A DNA stretch of 64,000 nt. It comes from Paraburkholderia rhizosphaerae (GTDB taxonomy: Bacteria > Pseudomonadota > Gammaproteobacteria > Burkholderiales > Burkholderiaceae). The stretch spans positions 30,378 through 94,377 of the forward strand of contig NZ_SORE01000029.1 of the NCBI RefSeq assembly GCF_004366595.1, read 5' to 3'. Positions 17,069 to 24,777 of this stretch are shown here, in pieces; position 1 is the first letter of the stretch; each line of letters opens with the position of its first letter. The position numbers and the translations under genes were made by a program. The notes under the pieces were generated by a model, which was not told the origin of the DNA, ran no database searches, and worked only from the letters and a program-made list of their open reading frames with translations.

Positions 17069-19039
17069 ATGACAACACAAAAGCCGATTAACGTACCCAT
17101 TGCGCTGTCCCGCTGCAGAAGCGCGACGCTCACCCTTCCCTGGTTCGTACAACGGACCGAATACTGCCCGGCACCAGCGACATTCAAGCCGTTGGTGAAT
17201 GGCGAAGAGGCCTTCGGCACGGTCTATGACGCATTGCTGAACGCGAGGCGTTCGGTCGATATCATCTGCTGGGGCTTTCAGCCATCGATGTATTTCAAAC
17301 GGGGAAGCGGCAGCGCATCGGTGCCAATCGGGCAACTGCTTGCCCAACTTGGCGCGAATGGCATCAAGGTTCGTCTGCTGTGCTGGCAGGATGATCTGCA
17401 TCTCGCCGAGTTCAGCGAGAACGGTGCACCGGGCAACAACCTCGCCACGTCGATCAAGCCGTTGCTACCCGACTGGTTTGTTTCGCTACCGGGCGTTTCG
17501 AATTTCGTTTCCAAGGACTATCAGGCCGGATGGGAACGCGAGTTCGACATTGAGTGGTACCGGCGCGCCAATCTGAACAACGTCACCCGCGCCAGGTATC
17601 GTGCCGCGAGTGACAGGGTCGTAGACTTCGCATTTCGAAAGGATGCGTTCAGGAATCTCGAGTTCGCAACGCGGGATTTCAGTCTGCACAACCGCGATGA
17701 AATCGACCATCGGATGAAGCTTCATAACGAAGCGGTGCGTCAGGGAGCCGCCACGGGATCGGTGGGTCGTGCGGCCATGGCGGCCTTTCCAACCCACCAT
17801 CAGAAGATGGTGCTGATCGATTACGACATCCCGGACCGCGCAGTCGGCTTTGTCATGGGCCATAACATGCTCGATACGTACTGGGACCGCGACGACCACA
17901 GTTACGTACGCATGCATCCGCAGATGGGCCGCAACGGACTGCATCCGCGCCAGGATATCTCCAGCCGCGTAAGCGGCCCGGTGCTCGAGTATCTGAACGA
18001 AAACTTCTGCCAGGCGTGGGACGATGCGACAGGCCAGACTCTTACGCAGTCGCGCGCTGCGGTTGCAAGTCAGTTGACCTTGCGTCGGGACTTCGATACG
18101 CCCGTGATGGCGCAGGTACTTCGAACCCAATCGCAGCACGAAAAGCGCGACATCGCCAGCATGTATCTACAGGCGGTCAATAACGCCACCAGGTTCATCT
18201 ATATCGAGAACCAGTATTTCCGCTGGTCGGAGCTAGCGGAAAAGATCACGCAGGTGGCGGCGGCGCTGGTCAGCGCCGGGCGTGACCCGGGCAAGCACGG
18301 TCCTATCTATCTGTTTGTCGTGACCAACTCGAATGAGGAGGCGATCGGTCCGGGCACCGTCAACACCTATCACATGCTTAATGCGCTCGGCAAAGCCGAC
18401 CGCGTACCGGCGATAGCGCGTCTGGAGCGCCGCGACGTCCTGCAAGCCCAGTTGTCGACAGCTCAAGACCGACTCGCACAGGCGAATCGGGAAATGAATC
18501 AGGTTATGAAGGGGAATTACGACTACAGCAAGTTCCCGAATGTCGCGGCCATTCAGCAGGATCAGCTAGCCCATCAGGCCGAGGTCGCGTCTATCCGGCA
18601 ACAGATTGACGACAACGAGAAAAACCCGATTGCGCCGATCGAAATTCCGGGACTCAAGGTGCAGATCTGTACGCTTGTGGCACCCGACTCGCCGCCTGAA
18701 AAGTGGGACTACGTTTACGTGCATAGCAAGCTGATGATTGTGGACGACGTATTTATGACCTTGGGCTCCGCCAACATCAATCTGCGCAGCATGGCGGTGG
18801 ATAGTGAGCTGAACATCTGCCACGAGAATATGGCTGTCACGCAGCCATTGCGGAGACGGTTGTGGGATTTGCATACCAGAGGATTCGAGGGTGGCGCATC
18901 GGACCAGCCGGTAGAAGCCTTTAATGCCTGGTCAAAAATCGTTATCCGGAACGCTCAGAATCAGAAAAGAGGTCTCGCACCTATCGCCTCGCTGGTCGGC
19001 TTTTCATATACCTCCGGCAGGCGCAGTACCGACGATTGA
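17069..19039 (+). CDS. Phospholipase D-type toxin, likely type VI secretion effector (Tle5 family)
   Basis: An approximately 656-residue protein with two HKD catalytic motifs: 'HHQKMVLIDYD' near residue 244 and 'HSKLMIVDD' near residue 552, the latter followed by 'GSANINLRSM' as in true phospholipases D. There is no signal peptide, as expected for a type VI effector delivered to the periplasm of a rival. Before the second motif lies a predicted coiled-coil stretch of about 60 residues ('LQAQLSTAQDRLAQANREMN'). Three bases downstream begins a Sel1-repeat lipoprotein, the arrangement of the Pseudomonas PldA/PldB effectors with Tli5 immunity proteins. The start is uncertain: ATGs at 17051 and 17069 both lack a well-placed ribosome site. 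No vgrG, PAAR or Hcp gene is in the window. Confidence 0.85.
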   Translation: MTTQKPINVPIALSRCRSATLTLPWFVQRTEYCPAPATFKPLVNGEEAFGTVYDALLNARRSVDIICWGFQPSMYFKRGSGSASVPIGQLLAQLGANGIKVRLLCWQDDLHLAEFSENGAPGNNLATSIKPLLPDWFVSLPGVSNFVSKDYQAGWEREFDIEWYRRANLNNVTRARYRAASDRVVDFAFRKDAFRNLEFATRDFSLHNRDEIDHRMKLHNEAVRQGAATGSVGRAAMAAFPTHHQKMVLIDYDIPDRAVGFVMGHNMLDTYWDRDDHSYVRMHPQMGRNGLHPRQDISSRVSGPVLEYLNENFCQAWDDATGQTLTQSRAAVASQLTLRRDFDTPVMAQVLRTQSQHEKRDIASMYLQAVNNATRFIYIENQYFRWSELAEKITQVAAALVSAGRDPGKHGPIYLFVVTNSNEEAIGPGTVNTYHMLNALGKADRVPAIARLERRDVLQAQLSTAQDRLAQANREMNQVMKGNYDYSKFPNVAAIQQDQLAHQAEVASIRQQIDDNEKNPIAPIEIPGLKVQICTLVAPDSPPEKWDYVYVHSKLMIVDDVFMTLGSANINLRSMAVDSELNICHENMAVTQPLRRRLWDLHTRGFEGGASDQPVEAFNAWSKIVIRNAQNQKRGLAPIASLVGFSYTSGRRSTDD

Positions 19040-19042
19040 ATC

Positions 19043-20320
19043 ATGAACCGGACCACATTGATAATCGCGCTCGCAATGCTCGCGGGCGCCTGCTCTAAAA
19101 AGGACGACACCGTGCCTTCGCAATCCGACTGGAACGCCCTGCGCGCCAACCTCGCGTTCACCTGCACCCACGAAGCCGATCACCTGCCGGCACTCAATGC
19201 AGATGCCGATCAGCTCTTCAAGTATGGCCGCTTCCTGGAGAAGAAATATGGCCCGAAAGACTACAGCGCGGTGGCGCGCTATTACCGGATCGCGGCAGCA
19301 CACGGCCACTACAAGGCCAACAACAATCTGCAGAAACTCGTCTCCACAGGACTTGCGCCTTCGCCCCATGCAGCGCACGAAACGATCGACCTCGCTGAAC
19401 AGCTAATCGCCGCGGGTGTGCCCGGCGGCTACTACGACATGGCGCACTATCTTGAACTGGGCTACGGCGTTAAGCAGGATAACGAAAAAGCGCTTCGATA
19501 CTTCCGCAAGGCCGCTGATCTGGGCAGTCCGGAAGCGCAGTTTTATGTGGGCGACCTGCTGTCACCACGGGACAAGGCACCAGCAATTTCCCGCCAGATG
19601 ACGACATGCGCCACCGAGCAGGGATACGGTAAGGCCGCCAGTTACCTTGGCGTCGATCTGATGACTGACAAACTCTACCCCGATGCCCTCCGTGCCTTCC
19701 AGAAAGGTGTCGAGGCAGGCGACACCCTATCTGCTTCGTTTTTGGAAGACGGATTCGATACCGACGAGTCCGACAAGCTCAACTACCTTGCGTTGCCGCG
19801 CGACCCTGAACGGAAGCGCAGATACAGGGCCATCTGGGAATATTTGAACGACAATGACGGCCTCAACCCGAAGGTGCCCGATATCGACCAGATCGTGCCG
19901 CTGCCGCCTGCAAAGCTGCCGCCGTGGGACGGCACCTTCCAGTGGCAGAAGGAACGGGACGCAGCGAAGCCGCCACAGGAGCCCGACAACGAACTGGTCG
20001 AACGTCTTGCTCGCGAGAAAAACCTCGACCCCGCGACGGGCCTTCCTCTGGAGCCGGCCAAAGGTGCCAACGCCGGGCGCGTACCGCTGGGGACCGTCGC
20101 ACGCACCGGCGAGATCTGTCCGCAGACCGGTGTGTGGTGCGATCTGCAGTCAGGCGGCGTGCGCCGCGAGACGATGCGCCTGCTCATAAAGGGCGAGACG
20201 ATGCCACAGCTCCGCACGAACCATCCTCGCCCCGTTCCCGGCCTCGATGCGCTGCTTGGCATGCGTGTAAGCCACACCGATGCGACCTGGAGCCTTCTGG
20301 CTTACCCCGACCAGACATAG
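19043..20320 (+). CDS. Sel1-repeat lipoprotein, likely immunity protein (copy 1)
   Basis: A 425-residue lipoprotein. Its signal peptide ends in the lipobox LAGAC, so it should face the periplasm, where a phospholipase effector would act. Sel1/TPR-like helical repeats are seen, for example 'AVARYYRIAAAHGHYKANNN' and 'KALRYFRKAADLGSPEAQFY'. The C-terminal third is Pro- and Glu-rich. It starts three bases after the effector stop, so the two are translated together. By analogy with Tli5 it should bind and neutralise the effector. A nearly identical second copy follows at 20620. Confidence 0.85.
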   Translation: MNRTTLIIALAMLAGACSKKDDTVPSQSDWNALRANLAFTCTHEADHLPALNADADQLFKYGRFLEKKYGPKDYSAVARYYRIAAAHGHYKANNNLQKLVSTGLAPSPHAAHETIDLAEQLIAAGVPGGYYDMAHYLELGYGVKQDNEKALRYFRKAADLGSPEAQFYVGDLLSPRDKAPAISRQMTTCATEQGYGKAASYLGVDLMTDKLYPDALRAFQKGVEAGDTLSASFLEDGFDTDESDKLNYLALPRDPERKRRYRAIWEYLNDNDGLNPKVPDIDQIVPLPPAKLPPWDGTFQWQKERDAAKPPQEPDNELVERLAREKNLDPATGLPLEPAKGANAGRVPLGTVARTGEICPQTGVWCDLQSGGVRRETMRLLIKGETMPQLRTNHPRPVPGLDALLGMRVSHTDATWSLLAYPDQT

Positions 20321-20538
20321 CGCGTTCGTGATTCCCCTAGACCCGCTGTGGCGGGATTCTTCTTTCGAGCGGCCGACACGCTTACGCTTCAGTTTGGTCC
20401 CTTAGTCCCAGTGACAAACAGAAAAGCGCCGGTAAAGCGTGTCACGGAACGGACACTTCACATTCAATACCCTGGAAGGTTGAGCGGCACTAGCCAGGCA
20501 GACGAAGAAGCGAACCGTGGCATCGAAAAGGTCTGCGA

Positions 20539-20616
20539 CAGAAGAGCGGTGTCGCGCCCATTGCCCCGCTCGTCGGCTTTTCATATACCTCCACCAAGCG
20601 CAGTACTGACGATTGA
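20539..20616 (+). pseudogene. Orphan 3' end of a phospholipase effector gene
   Basis: Directly upstream of immunity copy 2, a 25-codon segment ending in TGA reads 'QKSGVAPIAPLVGFSYTSTK' and then RSTDD. The last 25 codons of the intact effector read 'QKRGLAPIASLVGFSYTSGR' and then RSTDD. The stop-to-immunity-start spacing is also the same (three bases). This is the tail of a second, lost or displaced effector allele. Upstream of it the similarity fades in the same frame and a stop occurs at 20491. Confidence 0.85.
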
Positions 20617-20619
20617 ACC

Positions 20620-21846
20620 ATGAACCGGACCGCATTGATAATCGCGCTCGCATTGCTCGCGGGCGCCTGCTCTAAAAAGGACAATACTGTGCCTTCCCAA
20701 TCCGACTGGAGCGCTGTGCGCGCCAACCTCGCGTTCACCTGCACCCACGAAGCCGATCACCTGCCGGCACTCAATGCAGATGCCGACCAGCTCTTCAAGT
20801 ATGGCCGCTTCCTGGAGAAGAAATATGGCCCGAAGGACTACAGCGCGGTGGCGCGCTATTACCGGATCGCGGCAGCACACGGCCACTACAAGGCCAACAA
20901 CAATCTGCAGAAACTCGTCTCCACAGGACTTGCGCCTTCGCCCCATGCAGCGCACGAAACGATCGACCTCGCTGAACAGCTAATCGCCGCGGGTGTGCCC
21001 GGCGGCTACTACGACATGGCGCACTATCTTGAACTGGGCTACGGTGTTAAGCAGGATAACGAAAAAGCGCTCCGGTACTTCCGCAAGGCCGCTGACCTGG
21101 GCAGTCCGGAAGCGCAGTTTTATGTCGGCGACCTGCTGTCACCACGGGACAAGCCACCAGCAATTTCCCGCCAGATGACGACATGCGCCACCGAGCAGGG
21201 ATACGGTAAGGCCGCCAGTTACCTTGGCATCGATCTGATGACTGACAAACTCTATCCCGATGCTCTCCGTGCCTTCCAGAAAGGTGTTGAGGCAGGCGAT
21301 TCACAATCGGCTTCGTTTCTGGAGGGCGGATTCAATGCCGACGAATCCAACAAGCTCTATTACCTTGCGTTGCCTCGCGATCCTGAACGAGCGCGCAGAT
21401 ACGAGGCCATCTGGGAATATTTGAACGACAATGACGGCCTCAACCCGAAGGTGCCCGATATCGACCAGATCGTGCCGCTGCCGCCTGCGAAGCTGCCGCC
21501 GTGGGACGGCACCTTCCAGTGGCAGAAGGAACGGGACGCAGCGAAGCCGCCACAGGAGCCCGACAACGAACTGGTCGAACGTCTTGCTCGCGAGAAAAAC
21601 CTCGACCCCGTGACGGGCCTTCCTCTGGAGCCGGCCAAAGGTGCCAACGCCGGGCGCGTACCGCTGGGGACCGTCGCACGCACCGGCGAGATCTGTCCGC
21701 AGACCGGTGTGTGGTGCGATCTGCAGTCAGGCGGCGTGCGCCGCGAGACGATGCGCCTGCTCATAAAGGGCGAGAGGATGCCACAGCTCCGCACGAACCA
21801 TCCTAGCCCGTTCCCGGCCTCGATGCGCTGCTTGGCATGCGTGTAA
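20620..21846 (+). CDS. Sel1-repeat lipoprotein, likely immunity protein (copy 2, 3' frameshift)
   Basis: A 408-residue paralogue of copy 1, with the same lipobox and the same Sel1-like repeats. About 390 residues align without gaps. A C-run of four in copy 1 (20230-20233) is three in copy 2 (21807-21809). This shifts the frame and replaces the final 29 residues of copy 1 by 12 unrelated ones; the ancestral stop remains out of frame at 21894-21896. The substitutions cluster in one patch (residues 228-262). The shortened protein keeps the signal and repeats and may still be functional. It could protect against the effector allele whose tail lies just upstream. Confidence 0.8.
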   Translation: MNRTALIIALALLAGACSKKDNTVPSQSDWSAVRANLAFTCTHEADHLPALNADADQLFKYGRFLEKKYGPKDYSAVARYYRIAAAHGHYKANNNLQKLVSTGLAPSPHAAHETIDLAEQLIAAGVPGGYYDMAHYLELGYGVKQDNEKALRYFRKAADLGSPEAQFYVGDLLSPRDKPPAISRQMTTCATEQGYGKAASYLGIDLMTDKLYPDALRAFQKGVEAGDSQSASFLEGGFNADESNKLYYLALPRDPERARRYEAIWEYLNDNDGLNPKVPDIDQIVPLPPAKLPPWDGTFQWQKERDAAKPPQEPDNELVERLAREKNLDPVTGLPLEPAKGANAGRVPLGTVARTGEICPQTGVWCDLQSGGVRRETMRLLIKGERMPQLRTNHPSPFPASMRCLACV

Positions 21847-22035
21847 GCCACACCGATGCGACCTGGAGCCTTCTCGCTTACCCCGACCAGACATAGCGCG
21901 TTCGTGACTCCGCATAGGCCACTTTGACCAGCCCTTCATTCGAGGGGCAGTCGCAAATCAGAACGATGAGGTTCCAACTTCAGCATGCGCGGATCGTCGA
22001 GCGCACCGTGAGTCGTTTTGTGAGGCGGATAAACA

Positions 22036-22069
22036 AAAATCCCGCAAGTCGCTGGACTTGCGGGATTTT
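22036..22069 (-). terminator. Rho-independent terminator after tRNA-Ser
   Basis: Perfect 15-base arms around a four-base loop, stem beginning AAAATCCCGCAAGTC, ending in a T-run when read on the minus strand, 15 bases past the tRNA 3' end. Confidence 0.85.
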
Positions 22070-22084
22070 CTTTAACCGTTCTGG

Positions 22085-22172
22085 CGGAGAGAGGGGGATT
22101 CGAACCCCCGATAGGCTATTAACCTATACACGCTTTCCAGGCGTGCGACTTAAACCGCTCATCCATCTCTCC
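22085..22172 (-). tRNA. tRNA-Ser (anticodon GGA)
   Basis: An 88-base class II tRNA with acceptor stem GGAGAGA/TCTCTCC, discriminator G, a T-loop containing GTTCGAATC and a long variable arm as expected for serine. The anticodon loop reads CTGGAAA, giving GGA (positions 22136-22138 on the complement). Its 3' end points towards the effector/immunity block. The CCA is not encoded directly: CC follows the discriminator. Confidence 0.95.
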
Positions 22173-22255
22173 GGCGGGGACGCGCATTATAGCAAACTCC
22201 TGGACGCGCGCCCATCTCCCGGATGGCCGATGGTGACAAGAAACCAAACGCCCGC

Positions 22256-24274
22256 TCAAGGATGCCGGATATAGTCCACCAGCGCCCTCGTATAAGCATC
22301 CGGCTTCCGATCAACCAGACTCACGACAATCGCCACCACAAACCCCGCCGGCACCCCGAACACGCCCGAACTGATCGGCTCAATCCCAAACCACTTCGGC
22401 CCCGCGAACCCGGTCATCTGCGTGAAGTACGGATACGTCGACACGATGTAATACACACACACGCTCAGCCCCGCCACCATCCCCGCTACCGCACCCAGCC
22501 GCGTCGTGCGCTTCCAGAACACGCCCAGCACCAGCACCGGAAACAGACTCGACGCCGCGAGCGAAAACGCCGCCCCCACCAGAAACAGAATATTCCCCGT
22601 ATTCAACGACGCCACATACGACGCAAACAATGCGACGCCCAACAGCAGAATTTTCGATATCGTGACCCGCCGCTGACTCGACGCCTGCGGATCGACCATG
22701 TGGTAGTAGACATCGTGTGACAGCGCATTCGCGATCGTCAGCAATAGCCCGTCCGCCGTCGAAAGCGCCGCGGCCAGCGCGCCCGCCGCAATCAAACCGG
22801 ACATCACATACGGCAGTCCGGCAATCTCCGGCGCCGCCAGCACAACCATATCCGGCTGCATCTGAATCTCGCTCCAGCGCACGATGCCATCGCCATTCAG
22901 ATCCGGGATACTGATCAGATAAGGTTCGACCTTGCGCCACTGCATCACCCATTGCGGCAGATCCGAAAAGCGATCGCCCACCAGGTTCGTCAGAATGTCG
23001 TACTTGATCAGCACCGCAAGCACCGGCACCGTCAGATAGAAAAGCGCAACGAAAAACAGCGTCCATCCGACCGAGCGCCGCGCGGACGCAACCGATGTCG
23101 TCGTGTTATAGCGCGTCAGAATATGCGGCAGGCTCGCGGTTCCCAACGACAGGCACAGCAGCAGCGATAGAAAATTGCGCTTGTGCACTCGGCGTTCTTC
23201 TTCGCTCTTATCCGGAAACGGTTCGTGCATCGGCACCGGCGCCGCGGCCAACGCGAGCAGTTCATCGCGTTTCCGCGCCCACACGATTCGCGCCGCGGCC
23301 GCATCGCGCGGAAATCGCTCGAGTCTGCGCTCGATATTCGCAATCTCGCGCAATGGCCCGTTGTGTCGACGCAAGTCATCGAGTTGCTGCATCAGCTCGC
23401 GCTTCTGGGCGTCGAACGATTGCGGCAACGCGTCGATCTGCGCCTGCATCTGCATCGCTTGCCGTCGATACACAGCGCGCACCGCCTGCTCCTGCGGCGC
23501 ATTGCGCACGTCGCGCTCGAGCGCTTCGACGCGCTCCATCACGCGCCCGTAGTTCACTTGCGGCACCCAGCCGAGCCCGTCCTTATGCGCGATCATCGCA
23601 ACCGGTATCAGGATCGCCGCGATCAGGATGATGTATTGCGCGACCTGCGTCCACGTCACCGCGCGCATCCCGCCCAGAAACGAGCACACCAGAATGCCCG
23701 CCAGTCCGCAGAAAATCCCGATCGCAAAGTCGACGCCAATGAAGCGCGTCGCAATGAGCCCCACACCCTGAATCTGCGCAACCAGATAGACGAATGAACA
23801 GAGAATCGCCGCGAGTGCCGCGAGTCCGCGCACGAGGTTGCTCGAAAAACGCGTGCCGAGAAAATCGGGAATGGTGTAGCGCGCGAGCTTTCTTACGTAC
23901 GGCGCGAGCAGAAACGCGACCAGACAATAGCCGCCCGTCCACCCCATCATGTACGCCAGCCCGTCGTAGCCGGTCGCGTAGAGCGATCCGGCAAGACCGA
24001 TAAACGACGCGGCCGAGAGCCAGTCCGCCGCGGTCGCCATCCCGTTGAACGCGGACGGCACGCGTCGACCGGCCACGTAGTATTCGACCAGATCGGACGT
24101 GCGCGACAGCAAGCCGATCACCGCATACACCGCGATCGGCACAAACAGAAAGACATAGCCGACCCACATGCCGGGCCCGAACGCCGCTTCGATGCGCCAT
24201 GCAATGTAAATGAAGAGCAGAAAGCCGAGCGTGTAGATCGAATACGAACGGATCAGCCGATGCGCGAGCTTCAT
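22256..24274 (-). CDS. Sodium:solute symporter large subunit (VC_2705/ActP-like)
   Basis: A 672-residue polytopic SSS-family transporter, probably for acetate or another short organic acid. Core segments such as 'WLSAASFIGLAGSLYATGYD' and 'AAALSTADGLLLTIANALSH' are typical. Residues about 245-370 form a charged, coiled-coil-like cytoplasmic insertion ('MERVEALERDVRNAPQEQAV'), characteristic of the VC_2705 subfamily. It overlaps the small subunit gene by four bases, and an acetyl-CoA synthetase gene lies upstream. This fits uptake and activation of acetate. Confidence 0.88.
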   Translation of the reverse strand: MKLAHRLIRSYSIYTLGFLLFIYIAWRIEAAFGPGMWVGYVFLFVPIAVYAVIGLLSRTSDLVEYYVAGRRVPSAFNGMATAADWLSAASFIGLAGSLYATGYDGLAYMMGWTGGYCLVAFLLAPYVRKLARYTIPDFLGTRFSSNLVRGLAALAAILCSFVYLVAQIQGVGLIATRFIGVDFAIGIFCGLAGILVCSFLGGMRAVTWTQVAQYIILIAAILIPVAMIAHKDGLGWVPQVNYGRVMERVEALERDVRNAPQEQAVRAVYRRQAMQMQAQIDALPQSFDAQKRELMQQLDDLRRHNGPLREIANIERRLERFPRDAAAARIVWARKRDELLALAAAPVPMHEPFPDKSEEERRVHKRNFLSLLLCLSLGTASLPHILTRYNTTTSVASARRSVGWTLFFVALFYLTVPVLAVLIKYDILTNLVGDRFSDLPQWVMQWRKVEPYLISIPDLNGDGIVRWSEIQMQPDMVVLAAPEIAGLPYVMSGLIAAGALAAALSTADGLLLTIANALSHDVYYHMVDPQASSQRRVTISKILLLGVALFASYVASLNTGNILFLVGAAFSLAASSLFPVLVLGVFWKRTTRLGAVAGMVAGLSVCVYYIVSTYPYFTQMTGFAGPKWFGIEPISSGVFGVPAGFVVAIVVSLVDRKPDAYTRALVDYIRHP

Positions 24275-24624
24275 CGGTTACCTTGCCGCGCGGCGGCATC
24301 GGCTTCGAATGCGCGTTGCAACGCGCGATCGGCGAATTGCATCGAAACGATATACACGACGATCAACGCGAGATAAACGAGAATCGCGCCTTGCGCGCCG
24401 ACATAGAACGGCAGACTGAAGCCGAACAGCCGCACGCCCGTCAACCCGGCCGATGCGATCGGCACGATAAACGACACGCTAAAGCCGATCGCCATCAATA
24501 TGGCAATCAGGATCAGATTGAAACGCCAGTACCGCCGATGCGCACGCGCCATCTCTTCCGAGACCGGTGGTGGTTCGGGTAGCGGATTGATCGTGTGTCG
24601 GGAAGAAGTGTGCGGCGCGGCCAT
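24271..24624 (-). CDS. Sodium:solute symporter small subunit (DUF4212)
   Basis: A 117-residue protein with two hydrophobic helices ('NLILIAILMAIGFSVSFIVP' and 'VYLALIVVYIVSMQFAD'). The 'ARAHRRYWRFNLILIAILM' region and overall size match DUF4212, the small partner of VC_2705 symporters. The ATG at 24624 is preferred over an earlier in-frame ATG that falls within the T-run of the upstream terminator. It is co-translated with the large subunit through an ATGA overlap. Confidence 0.85.
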   Translation of the reverse strand: MAAPHTSSRHTINPLPEPPPVSEEMARAHRRYWRFNLILIAILMAIGFSVSFIVPIASAGLTGVRLFGFSLPFYVGAQGAILVYLALIVVYIVSMQFADRALQRAFEADAAARQGNR

Positions 24625-24637
24625 GCGCCTATTTAAC

Positions 24638-24680
24638 AAAAAGCCGTTGCGCACGCAATCAGGATTGTCCGCGCAACGGC
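24638..24680 (-). terminator. Terminator between acs and the symporter genes
   Basis: The arms GCCGTTGCGC and GCGCAACGGC are separated by 18 bases and followed on the minus strand by TTTTTG. It lies downstream of acs and just before the symporter small subunit, so the symporter may need its own promoter or read-through. Confidence 0.7.
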
Positions 24681-24777
24681 CTCTTGTACCGCAGTCATAC
24701 TGCGGTCGTGTTGTTGCTGTACTGCATTTGGCTTAGGCGGATCTAGCGACCGCCTGTCTGCCTTCAGCCCTTACCCT

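Noticed and set aside
20321..20538. Further homology to the effector upstream of the orphan tail
   Set aside because: An alternative frame ('ADEEANRGIEKVCDRRA') looks vaguely similar to the effector, but I cannot align it convincingly; only the last 25 codons are clear.
16200..22172. A genomic island integrated at tRNA-Ser
   Set aside because: The effector block abuts the tRNA 3' side, but no integrase and no repeated tRNA end were seen, so island status is unsupported.
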